This document shows, in pieces, positions 8,705-16,245 of a DNA stretch of 29,511 nucleotides. Position numbers and translations under genes: made by a program. Location: the NCBI RefSeq assembly GCF_000582685.1, contig NZ_KK073768.1, positions 4,833,190-4,862,700 of the forward strand. Direction: 5' to 3'. Each line of letters starts with the position of its first letter. Position 1 is the first letter of the stretch. The notes below the pieces were generated by a model, which saw nothing but the letters and a program-made list of their open reading frames with translations, had not been told where the DNA came from and did not search any database. Source of the DNA: [Scytonema hofmanni] UTEX 2349 (GTDB lineage Bacteria > Cyanobacteriota > Cyanobacteriia > Cyanobacteriales > Nostocaceae).

Positions 8705-10069
8705 ATGGCGCAATTCCAAAACCTCATATCGCCTATTGTGGCTACTTTTCAAAATCTTGCTACGCTCTTATTACTGGTGATAGCATTTCCAATTAACTGC
8801 ATTGTTGTTTTAGCTTCGCTGTTTGGGAATTTTTTAACTCGTTTGTTTCCTAAGCAAGTTGTTGTCAACCCGAACCGAAAAAATATAATGGTCAGCGGTG
8901 GTAAAATGACCAAGGCGCTGCAACTTGCGCGATCGTTTCACGCGGCTGGACATCGGGTTATTTTGGTGGAAACTCATAAATACTGGCTGACTGGTCATCG
9001 ATTTTCTAATGCCGTCGATCGCTTCTATACTGTTCCTGCACCGCAGAAAGATCCAGAAGGATATACGAGAGCTTTAATTGCGATCGCCAAACAAGAAAAC
9101 ATCGACGTTTATGTTCCTGTATGTAGTCCTGTTGCTAGCTATTACGACTCCTTAGCGAAGCCAGCATTGTCAGCCTGTTGTGAAGTTTTTCACTTCGATG
9201 CTGAAGTCACAAAGATGCTGGATGATAAGTTTACCTTTAGCCAAAAGGCACTTTCTCTAGGTTTATCTGTCCCGAAGACTTTCTTAATTACAGATCCCGA
9301 ACAAGTTCTCAATTTCGACTTTACCAACTCCAAGCGCAAGTACATCCTGAAAAGTATTGCCTATGACTCAATTCACCGCTTGGATATGACCAAGCTACCA
9401 ATTGACCAGAGCGAAAATATGATAACTCATGTTCGGGGTTTGCCAATTAGTAAAGATAACCCTTGGTTGATGCAAGAATTCATTCCTGGAAAAGAGTACT
9501 GCACACACAGTACAGTCAGAAATGGTTCCTTGAGGGTGTACTGTTGCTGCGAATCATCGGCTTTCCAAGTCAATTATGAAAATGTGGAGAATCCCAAGAT
9601 TTTTGAATGGGTGAATCATTTTGTTCAAGAACTCAAGCTGACTGGACAAATTTCATTTGATTTTATTGAAGCTGAAGATGGAACAGTTTATGCGATCGAG
9701 TGCAACCCACGCACACACTCAGCTATTACCATGTTCTATAACCATCCAAAACTCGCGGATGCGTATTTGAACTATGCACCAGATCCAGACTATCCTTTGC
9801 AGCCTTTGCCTGATAGTAAGCCTACTTACTGGTTGTACCACGAGATTTGGCGGCTGACCAATATTAGGTCATTTGGTCAACTGAAAACATGGGTCAAGAA
9901 TATTTTGAGAGGTAAGGATGCAATTTTTAGTCTGAGTGACCCCCTACCATTTTTAGCCGTTCACCATTGGCAAATTCCCCTGCTGCTACTTAACAATCTG
10001 CAAAGGCTAAAAGGCTGGATAAGGATAGATTTTAATATTGGCAAACTCGTAGAGATCGGGGGCGACTGA
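8705..10069 (+). CDS. mysC: MysC, ATP-grasp ligase making mycosporine-glycine
   Basis: A 454-residue ATP-grasp enzyme that joins glycine to 4-deoxygadusol to give mycosporine-glycine. It has an N-terminal hydrophobic segment (about residues 18-41), as in other cyanobacterial MysC, then MVSGGKMTKALQLARSFHAA. ATP-grasp signatures follow: KYILKSIAYDS, WLMQEFIPGKEY and YAIECNPRTHSAITMFYNHP, the last carrying the Mg-binding Glu/Asn. The C-terminus (WIRIDFNIGKLVEIGGD) is strongly conserved in the family. The ATG at 8705 gives the usual MAQ- start; ATG 8699 in the same frame is equally possible. Neither has a Shine-Dalgarno because the upstream bases are the pyrimidine arm of a hairpin. In simple mys clusters mysE or mysD follows directly; here two extra genes intervene. 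Confidence 0.93.
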   Translation: MAQFQNLISPIVATFQNLATLLLLVIAFPINCIVVLASLFGNFLTRLFPKQVVVNPNRKNIMVSGGKMTKALQLARSFHAAGHRVILVETHKYWLTGHRFSNAVDRFYTVPAPQKDPEGYTRALIAIAKQENIDVYVPVCSPVASYYDSLAKPALSACCEVFHFDAEVTKMLDDKFTFSQKALSLGLSVPKTFLITDPEQVLNFDFTNSKRKYILKSIAYDSIHRLDMTKLPIDQSENMITHVRGLPISKDNPWLMQEFIPGKEYCTHSTVRNGSLRVYCCCESSAFQVNYENVENPKIFEWVNHFVQELKLTGQISFDFIEAEDGTVYAIECNPRTHSAITMFYNHPKLADAYLNYAPDPDYPLQPLPDSKPTYWLYHEIWRLTNIRSFGQLKTWVKNILRGKDAIFSLSDPLPFLAVHHWQIPLLLLNNLQRLKGWIRIDFNIGKLVEIGGD

Positions 10070-10370
10070 GTAAGCTAATTGTATACATATAGTTACTCAA
10101 TACTTATAGCCTTTCCTAGTCTACTGAGGTACAAATTTATCTGCGTCCATCGGCGTTTATCTATCTTCCGAAGCGGTTAATTCAATATTCTGTACCTCAT
10201 GAATGTGGGAATCGCTATACTCACTTTTATTGATATATTCCTACGTCGTTCTTTAGTGTTGCTTCGGTTATAACAATAAGTATGTCTAAATAGTAGATTT
10301 ACATTCCTAAATCCCGAAATGCAACACATTAGTCAGAAAGACAAATATTCCTACTAATTGGAAAATATTG
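10070..10370. other. Spacer mysC to EamA gene, containing repeat copy 1
   Basis: About 300 bases. The first half is taken up by the 115-bp repeat copy at 10105-10219. The remainder (10220-10370) is AT-rich, carries no gene, and should hold a promoter or ribosome site for the EamA gene if that gene is not read through from mysC. Confidence 0.5.
10105..10219. repeat. 115-bp MITE-like direct repeat, copy 1
   Basis: This element begins TATAGC and ends GCTATA. An internal inverted pair TGAGGTACA / TGTACCTCA adds a second stem. It matches 12566-12680 over the full 115 bases with only about a dozen differences, in the same orientation. The middle contains CTGCGTCCATCGGCGTTTAT. The fold-back ends and small size suggest a non-autonomous element. 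The two copies exactly bracket the EamA and TauD-like genes. Confidence 0.85.
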
Positions 10371-11339
10371 ATGTTCAAAGCTAAACTTAAATTCCTACAA
10401 GAACAGTTATTTCTAACACCAACTACGGTAGCAATTATTTCATTGGTAGTAGGTTTAATAGCCCTATCTTTCTCGCCAATTCTGATCCGCTTAAGCGAAG
10501 AAGGCGAACTTGGTCCAAATGCTACCATCTTTAATCGGTTCTGGATCTCTACTGTTGCCTTTGCATTGTGGAATGGAGTCACAGCAGCGCAAAATCGACT
10601 GTCTCATAGCGAACCAAAACCGCAAGTTTATACAACCAGGCTACTCTTGCTCTTGCTAGGAGTCGGGTTTGTAATGTTTGCTACTCTTATTCTCTGGGCT
10701 TGGTCACTAAATCAGACTAGCGTCGCTAACTCTACGCTCATGCACAATTTGGCTCCACTGTTCACCGTCTTAGGGGGGTGGCTGATTTGGGGAAAGCGCT
10801 TTGACGGTAGATTCCTGATGGGTATGTTTATCGCCATGCTAGGAGCTTGTATCCTAGCCTACCAAGACTTCTCATCAGTTGGTGACAAATTCCAAGGAGA
10901 TATATTGGCATTATTATCAGCCAGTTTTCTTGGTTTATACCCGCTCATCGTCGAAGAACTACGAACTCAATTGAGTCCGATCGCGATCATGACTTGGTGT
11001 TCTGCGATCGGTACGCTTTTGCTTTTACCCATTGTTATATTCACAGAAGAAAGAATTTTCCCTTGTTCTTTGAGTGGATGGTTGACCGTAATTTCCCTAG
11101 CTTTGGTATGTCAAATACTAGGACTGGGACTTTATGCTTATTGCCTCAACAAATTATCTTCAGGATTTGTCTCTTTGTGCGATCTATTTGTTCCCGTCCT
11201 GAGCGCTCAAGGAGCTTGGTTTATCTTTTCGGAAAAGCTCAACTGGACTACCTTGGTAAGTTTTGTTGTGATTATGTTAGGCGTATATGTAACTTCATTT
11301 AGTCAATCTGCTATCAAGCCAGAGATTGAATCAGTTTAG
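10371..11339 (+). CDS. EamA/DMT-superfamily transporter, candidate MAA exporter
   Basis: A 322-residue membrane protein with about ten hydrophobic segments arranged as two repeated EamA halves. The first half runs from VAIISLVVGLIALSFSPILIRL to GMFIAMLGACILAY, the second from GDILALLSASFLGLYPLIVEEL to VVIMLGVYVTSF. The family moves small metabolites, mostly outward, across the inner membrane. Placement between mysC and a tailoring oxygenase suggests export of the finished MAA, for instance to the sheath; this is inference. The start is ATG 10371; the TTG at 10368 is one codon upstream. With the next gene (67 bases downstream) it forms a pair enclosed by 115-bp repeats, so it may have entered the cluster together with the oxygenase. 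Confidence 0.88.
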   Translation: MFKAKLKFLQEQLFLTPTTVAIISLVVGLIALSFSPILIRLSEEGELGPNATIFNRFWISTVAFALWNGVTAAQNRLSHSEPKPQVYTTRLLLLLLGVGFVMFATLILWAWSLNQTSVANSTLMHNLAPLFTVLGGWLIWGKRFDGRFLMGMFIAMLGACILAYQDFSSVGDKFQGDILALLSASFLGLYPLIVEELRTQLSPIAIMTWCSAIGTLLLLPIVIFTEERIFPCSLSGWLTVISLALVCQILGLGLYAYCLNKLSSGFVSLCDLFVPVLSAQGAWFIFSEKLNWTTLVSFVVIMLGVYVTSFSQSAIKPEIESV

Positions 11340-11406
11340 AGGAATTAAGAATTGGGGACTTTTAAGCTTATTGGTCAATTACTAACTGGAACAATTTTTC
11401 ACTCTT

Positions 11407-12570
11407 ATGAATAAGATGCAAAATCTTCCAACTTCTATTTCAAGAAACATGAGATTAAGGTTTTTGCATGATGACGAAAAAACTTTTTCGAGTGCTGAAA
11501 CAGAACTACCTCTAGTTATAGAGCCAGTCAATGAAAAATCTTTCACAGTTCTAAAAGCACTACTCAACGAAAGTTGCGACTGGTTCAATAAACAGTTAGA
11601 TACATACGGAGCTATTTTGTTTCGAGGATTTGAAGTTGAGGGTGCAGAGCAATTTCAAAAAGTTTTGGAGCTACTGAATATCGAATTGGAGTCATTTTAT
11701 CATTTTGGCAGCGCACATCGTGTACGAATAACTGATAAAGTTTTCACCTCTTCGGAAGCTCCACCAGATACGATTATTGCTCCCCACAATGAACTCAATA
11801 TGGTACCAGTACGACCCAGCGTACTTGCTTTCTTTTGCCAAAATCAGCCCGAACTATATGGCGAAACTCCCATCATAAATACGGAAAAACTATTTTATAG
11901 TCTACCTCCCAGCTTACAGCACAAAATTAGCAACTTTCCTCAGCGATTTGTGCGATATGTTCCCAACCATCTATTGGAGATTGTCTTCGAGCAACTCTCG
12001 AAAGACGAGATTAGCAAACTTCTCCAGGAACAAGGATTTGATTTTACATGGCAAGAGGATGGCTCTATTAATTTTGAGTGTTCTCATATTCCCTTATTCA
12101 GTCACCCAAGAACCAATAGGCTCTGCTTTTGTCTGAGCATTGTTGATTGTTTAGTAAGTAGAGAATGGTATCGAAACCTCGAACAACGGTATTCATTTAG
12201 GCAAAGACTCTATTACAATTGGCTACCAGCAAAATTGTACAAAAGAATTCAGCAAGGATTAACAACAGCAGCGACTGTTGTCGATGGTTCACAAAAACGA
12301 ACCAGTACCCTTAATACATATTTTTTGGATGACCATAATCAACGCACGACAATGACAGCAGCAGAAGCGAAAGAATTGGGCAAAGCTGAATGGAAAAATG
12401 CAGCTATTTTTCAGTGGAAGCAAGGCGATATTCTCATTGTGGATAATCTACAGGTTGCTCATAGTAGACTCAATACTAAACTTAAGCGAAAAATACTCAC
12501 TGCTTTTGGAAATATGTGTAATATTCACGATATGAAACCAGCTTTATTAACAAGTGGTTTAAATATATAG
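11407..12570 (+). CDS. TauD-family Fe(II)/2-oxoglutarate oxygenase in the MAA cluster
   Basis: A 387-residue TauD/TfdA-type oxygenase. The iron facial triad is visible as His127-Asn-Glu129 (APHNELNM, an HxE variant as in clavaminate synthase) and His352 (LQVAHSRLN), with the basic residues R355, R361 and K362 nearby as candidates for binding 2-oxoglutarate. The N-terminal YGAILFRGFEV is also typical. Enzymes of this group (SyrP, for example) hydroxylate amino acids free or bound to NRPS carrier domains. Here the substrate may be an MAA or the amino acid loaded on MysE. From memory, the known palythine-forming MysH is also an Fe/2OG enzyme but of the phytanoyl-CoA dioxygenase type, so this would be a different subfamily. 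The stop codon TAG lies inside the left end of repeat copy 2. No strong Shine-Dalgarno is seen at 11407. Confidence 0.88.
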   Translation: MNKMQNLPTSISRNMRLRFLHDDEKTFSSAETELPLVIEPVNEKSFTVLKALLNESCDWFNKQLDTYGAILFRGFEVEGAEQFQKVLELLNIELESFYHFGSAHRVRITDKVFTSSEAPPDTIIAPHNELNMVPVRPSVLAFFCQNQPELYGETPIINTEKLFYSLPPSLQHKISNFPQRFVRYVPNHLLEIVFEQLSKDEISKLLQEQGFDFTWQEDGSINFECSHIPLFSHPRTNRLCFCLSIVDCLVSREWYRNLEQRYSFRQRLYYNWLPAKLYKRIQQGLTTAATVVDGSQKRTSTLNTYFLDDHNQRTTMTAAEAKELGKAEWKNAAIFQWKQGDILIVDNLQVAHSRLNTKLKRKILTAFGNMCNIHDMKPALLTSGLNI

Positions 12571-12680
12571 CGTTTTTTAGTCTGCTGAGGTACAAATTTA
12601 TCTGCGTCCATCGGCGTTTATCTATCTTCATCTGCGGTTAATTCAATATTCTGTACCTCATGAATGTGAGAATCGCTATA
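12566..12680. repeat. 115-bp MITE-like direct repeat, copy 2
   Basis: It begins TATAGCG and ends CGCTATA, with the internal TGAGGTACA / TGTACCTCA pair, and is 115 bases like copy 1. TA precedes and follows it, so the outer dyad can extend. Its first five bases supply the TAG stop of the oxygenase gene, and its right end is 36 bases before the mysE start. It therefore sits exactly where a promoter, terminator or RNA-stability signal for mysE would be. Confidence 0.85.
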
Positions 12681-12716
12681 TAAAGATAGGCAGAATAATT
12701 TCATGGATAATTAAAT

Positions 12717-15700
12717 ATGAATAAAACAATCAAGATGAAAGCATCATTTTCTCCCTCACAACTTAAAGAATATTGGGAGAAACAGTTAACGGGAGAATTA
12801 CCTTTACTTAATTTACCTAGTACGTTACCGCGTTCTTCCATAAAAACTTATGATTGCTCGTCCCATATTTTTATAATAAAAAATAAACTAACTGGCTTAC
12901 TCAAAGACCTGGCAAATAGTGAAAGTGTCAGCCTTGAGAACCTTATTTTGGCAGCATTTAAAGTTTTACTTTACCGTTATACAAATGAAACAGATATTCT
13001 TGTTGCTTTGCCACTAAATCAGCAATATAGACCCGATTGGGAAAGATTTACTAGTAAAGTTAGTAACGTTATACTATCACGGGATTTTATTTCCGAAAGT
13101 AATTCATTTAAAAAATTTCTGCATCAAGTTAATCATAATGTTTTAGAAATAAAAGATTATCAAGACTATCCGTTTGCTTTATTGGTAAAGGAATTACAAT
13201 CAAAGTTTAATTTAAGCGATTCACCTATTTGTCAAGCTTCATTTACTTTCCATAATGGAAATCAACAGGAAAATATATCAAATTTATTCGAGTCACTAGT
13301 CAAAAAACAACCGGAAAACTGCGAGAAAATCGAAGTAGAATTTGATTTAAGCTTGGAAGTAATCCAGCTTTCTGAATCATTGCAGAGTTGTTTTCATTAC
13401 AACAGCAATCTGTTAGATGAAACAACAGTTGCTGAGATTAGCAGACATTTTCATAATTTACTGGAAAGTATTGTATCAAATCCAGAACAGCCGGTAGCTC
13501 AGTTACCATTGCTGAGTGAAAGCGAAGAAAAGAAAATATTGGTTGAGTGGAATGCGACTCAGACTGATTATGACTTGACGATGTGTCTCCACCAATTAAT
13601 TGAAGCACAGGTAGAGCGAAACAGTAATGCGATCGCAGTTTCTTTTGCAGGTGAACAGCTTACCTATCGTGAACTAAATCAGCGCGCAAATCAACTAGCG
13701 CACTACTTACAAACACTGGGAGTTAAACCAGAGGTTTTAGTGGGTATTTGCATTGAGCGTTCTTTAGAGATGCTAGTAGGACTTTTGGCTATTTTGAAAG
13801 CTGGTGCAGCTTATCTACCATTAGATCCGCGATTACCACAAGAACGTTTGGAATTAATCTTATCTGATTCTCAAGTGCCAGTGTTGTTGACTGATCATCA
13901 AAAGTTATTTGCTGATGATGAACATAGGAAAGTAGTCTGTTTGCGTACAAATCAGGAAAATATTGCTACCCATAGCAAAGATAATCCTGCATCACGTACC
14001 ACGGCGAAAAATCTCGCTTACGTTATTTATACCTCTGGCTCAACTGGTAAGCCGAAAGGAGTGGAAATTCCTCACAGCGCTGTGGTGAATTTCTTAAAAT
14101 CCATGCAGTCTGAACCCGGTATCACAGAGTCAGATGTGCTTTTGGCAGTTACTACAGTATCATTTGATATTGCTGCTCTGGAACTATATCTACCCTTAAT
14201 TACAGGCGCTCAGGTGGTATTAGCTACACAAGAAGTAGCTAGTGATGGCAAGCTACTCAAAGAGCTAATTGATACTACTGGTGCTACGATTATGCAAGCC
14301 ACTCCAGCTAGTTGGCGGATGTTGCTTGCAGCGGGATGGGGTGGTTCTCCTCAATTGAAAATTCTCTGCGGTGGGGAAGGATTAACCAGCGACTTGGCAC
14401 AGCATTTATTAGAAAAAAGTGCCGCTGTATGGAATCTTTACGGACCAACTGAAACTACTATTTGGTCAACTGTCTCTAAAGTAGAATCTGCCCAACTATC
14501 TCATGCTTTAGTTCCTATCGGTCGTCCCATTGCTAACACACAAATTTACATATTAGATTCCTATCTTCAACCAGTTCCAGTGGGAGTTATTGGCGAATTA
14601 TATATAGGTGGTGTTGGAGTTGCACGCGGTTATCTCAACCGTCCCGAACTAACTGCTGAAAGGTTTGTGGCTAATCACTTCTCAATGGGTTACTGTCTTT
14701 ACAAAACAGGAGATTTAGCTCGTTATCTGCATGATGGCAACATTGAATACGTTAGTCGAATAGATCATCAAGTGAAAATTCGGGGGTTTCGCATTGAACT
14801 TGGGGAAATAGAAAACACTTTATCTGCTCATCCACAAGTGCGAGAGGCGGTTGTAATTAGCCGTTCCGATCAATCAGAAGAAAAACAAATAGTAGCTTAT
14901 TTTACTGCTCAACAGCAACAACCAACCCCTGAAACCCTGCGTGATTTCCTCAGGCAGAAGCTACCCGATTACATGGTTCCAACAGCTTTTGTGATATTAG
15001 ATGCATTACCCTTGACTCCCAGTGGAAAAGTAAACCGTCGCGCTTTGCCAAAGCCAACAGTTTCTAGCTTCAGCCAAAATAATGAATTTATTACACCGCG
15101 AAATGATACCGAACGGCGATTAGAAAAAATCTGGTCAGAGATTTTAAACATTCAGCCAGTAGGTGTTAAAGATAACTTCTTTGAAATCGGCGGAAATTCT
15201 CTTTCAGCAATCCATTTAATAGCTTCAATCGAGCAGCAGTTTGGTAAAGAATTACCTTTATCAGCAATCCTGACGAATCCCACCATTGAAAAGTTTGTCA
15301 ACCTTCTTGATACTAGTTCAGATACTTTTGATCGATCCCCCCTGATTCCCATCCAGCCAAAAGGTAACAAACAACCATTTTTCTGCGTACATCCGGCGGG
15401 AGGGCATGTTATGTCTTACTTCAAACTAGCGCAATATCTAAGTGCCGACCAACCGTTTTATGGCTTGCAAGCGCAGGGTTTTCATGGAGAAGAAGAACCT
15501 TTAACGCGAGTCGAGGATATGGCAAGCCTGTATATCCAAGCAATTCAGAAATTTCAGCCTCAAGGACCTTATCAAATTGGTGGCTGGTCATTCGGGGGAG
15601 TTGTGGCGTATGAAATAGCACAACAACTGCACAAACAGGGACATGAAGTCTCGTTGTTAGCAATACTGGATTCCTACGTTCCAATTCTGTTGGATAAAAA

Positions 15701-16148
15701 CAAGAAAATTGACGCTCCTTATTTGGTTGGTGCTCTTTCCAGGTATTTGGGCGGAATGTTAGGTCAGGATAATCTGGTAACAACTGATGAAATCAAACAC
15801 TTGAGTGTTGACGAACAAATCAACTACATTCTCGACAAAGCAATAAAAGTCAAAATATTACCGCCATCAAATCAAAACCGACGCATTGTTGATGTGTTAG
15901 TTGGAACGTTAAAGGCAACTTATTCTTATGAAAAACAGCCATATCCAGGAAAAGTTACCGTGTTCAGAGCCAGAGAAAAGCATATTATGGCTCCCGATCC
16001 AACCCTCGTGTGGGTGGAATTCTTCTCTATAATGGATGCGGAAGATATAAAAATTGTTGATGTTTCTGGTAATCACTACACATTAATTTTGGAACCTCAT
16101 TTACAAGTTTTAGCAGAATGCTTGAAATCATGTCTGGAGGGATTCTAG
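12717..16148 (+). CDS. mysE: MysE-like NRPS (partial C-A-T-TE), predicted glycine-activating
   Basis: A 1143-residue NRPS-like enzyme that adds the second amino acid to mycosporine-glycine. Residues ~1-265 match only the second half of a condensation domain (YWEKQLTGELPLLNLP onward); the HHxxxDG motif is absent, so it should be inactive. The adenylation domain spans ~290-780 (YTSGSTGKPKG, NLYGPTETTIW, YKTGDLARY, LTPSGKVNRR). Specificity positions read D484, I485, L488, Q527, L550, G552, L574, I582, W583, K771 = DILQLGLIWK, the classical glycine code. The carrier domain has GGNSL with Ser828. The thioesterase has GWSFG (Ser958), Asp985 and His1120. Anabaena MysE, from memory about 888 residues, is A-T-TE and uses serine. 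The product expected here is mycosporine-2-glycine. The start ATG at 12717 has only a weak ribosome site. Confidence 0.9.
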   Translation: MNKTIKMKASFSPSQLKEYWEKQLTGELPLLNLPSTLPRSSIKTYDCSSHIFIIKNKLTGLLKDLANSESVSLENLILAAFKVLLYRYTNETDILVALPLNQQYRPDWERFTSKVSNVILSRDFISESNSFKKFLHQVNHNVLEIKDYQDYPFALLVKELQSKFNLSDSPICQASFTFHNGNQQENISNLFESLVKKQPENCEKIEVEFDLSLEVIQLSESLQSCFHYNSNLLDETTVAEISRHFHNLLESIVSNPEQPVAQLPLLSESEEKKILVEWNATQTDYDLTMCLHQLIEAQVERNSNAIAVSFAGEQLTYRELNQRANQLAHYLQTLGVKPEVLVGICIERSLEMLVGLLAILKAGAAYLPLDPRLPQERLELILSDSQVPVLLTDHQKLFADDEHRKVVCLRTNQENIATHSKDNPASRTTAKNLAYVIYTSGSTGKPKGVEIPHSAVVNFLKSMQSEPGITESDVLLAVTTVSFDIAALELYLPLITGAQVVLATQEVASDGKLLKELIDTTGATIMQATPASWRMLLAAGWGGSPQLKILCGGEGLTSDLAQHLLEKSAAVWNLYGPTETTIWSTVSKVESAQLSHALVPIGRPIANTQIYILDSYLQPVPVGVIGELYIGGVGVARGYLNRPELTAERFVANHFSMGYCLYKTGDLARYLHDGNIEYVSRIDHQVKIRGFRIELGEIENTLSAHPQVREAVVISRSDQSEEKQIVAYFTAQQQQPTPETLRDFLRQKLPDYMVPTAFVILDALPLTPSGKVNRRALPKPTVSSFSQNNEFITPRNDTERRLEKIWSEILNIQPVGVKDNFFEIGGNSLSAIHLIASIEQQFGKELPLSAILTNPTIEKFVNLLDTSSDTFDRSPLIPIQPKGNKQPFFCVHPAGGHVMSYFKLAQYLSADQPFYGLQAQGFHGEEEPLTRVEDMASLYIQAIQKFQPQGPYQIGGWSFGGVVAYEIAQQLHKQGHEVSLLAILDSYVPILLDKNKKIDAPYLVGALSRYLGGMLGQDNLVTTDEIKHLSVDEQINYILDKAIKVKILPPSNQNRRIVDVLVGTLKATYSYEKQPYPGKVTVFRAREKHIMAPDPTLVWVEFFSIMDAEDIKIVDVSGNHYTLILEPHLQVLAECLKSCLEGF

Positions 16149-16168
16149 TAGATAAACGTAAAACGTAA

Positions 16169-16189
16169 AGACGTTCCGCCGGAACGTCT
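16169..16189. terminator. Palindrome between convergent mysE and methyltransferase; possible terminator
   Basis: Arms AGACGTTCC and GGAACGTCT with loop GCC: copy 3 of the dispersed palindrome family. It lies 20 bases after the mysE stop, in the 97-base gap between two convergent genes, where it could end transcripts from both sides. No clear U-tract follows on the plus strand except TTTTTA at about 16207, so terminator function is inference. Confidence 0.45.
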
Positions 16190-16245
16190 CTACGACGGTA
16201 GGTAGGTTTTTATTACTGTTAATTAAACAGACATGATATCAATTA

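Noticed and set aside
11407..12570. Calling the oxygenase MysH
   Set aside because: It shares the Fe/2OG mechanism but has TauD-type motifs, whereas MysH as I recall it is a phytanoyl-CoA-dioxygenase-type protein; the symbol would imply an unproven reaction.
15152..15783. Minus-strand ORFs of 72 and 120 codons inside mysE
   Set aside because: Shadows of the strongly supported carrier and thioesterase domains of mysE on the other strand.
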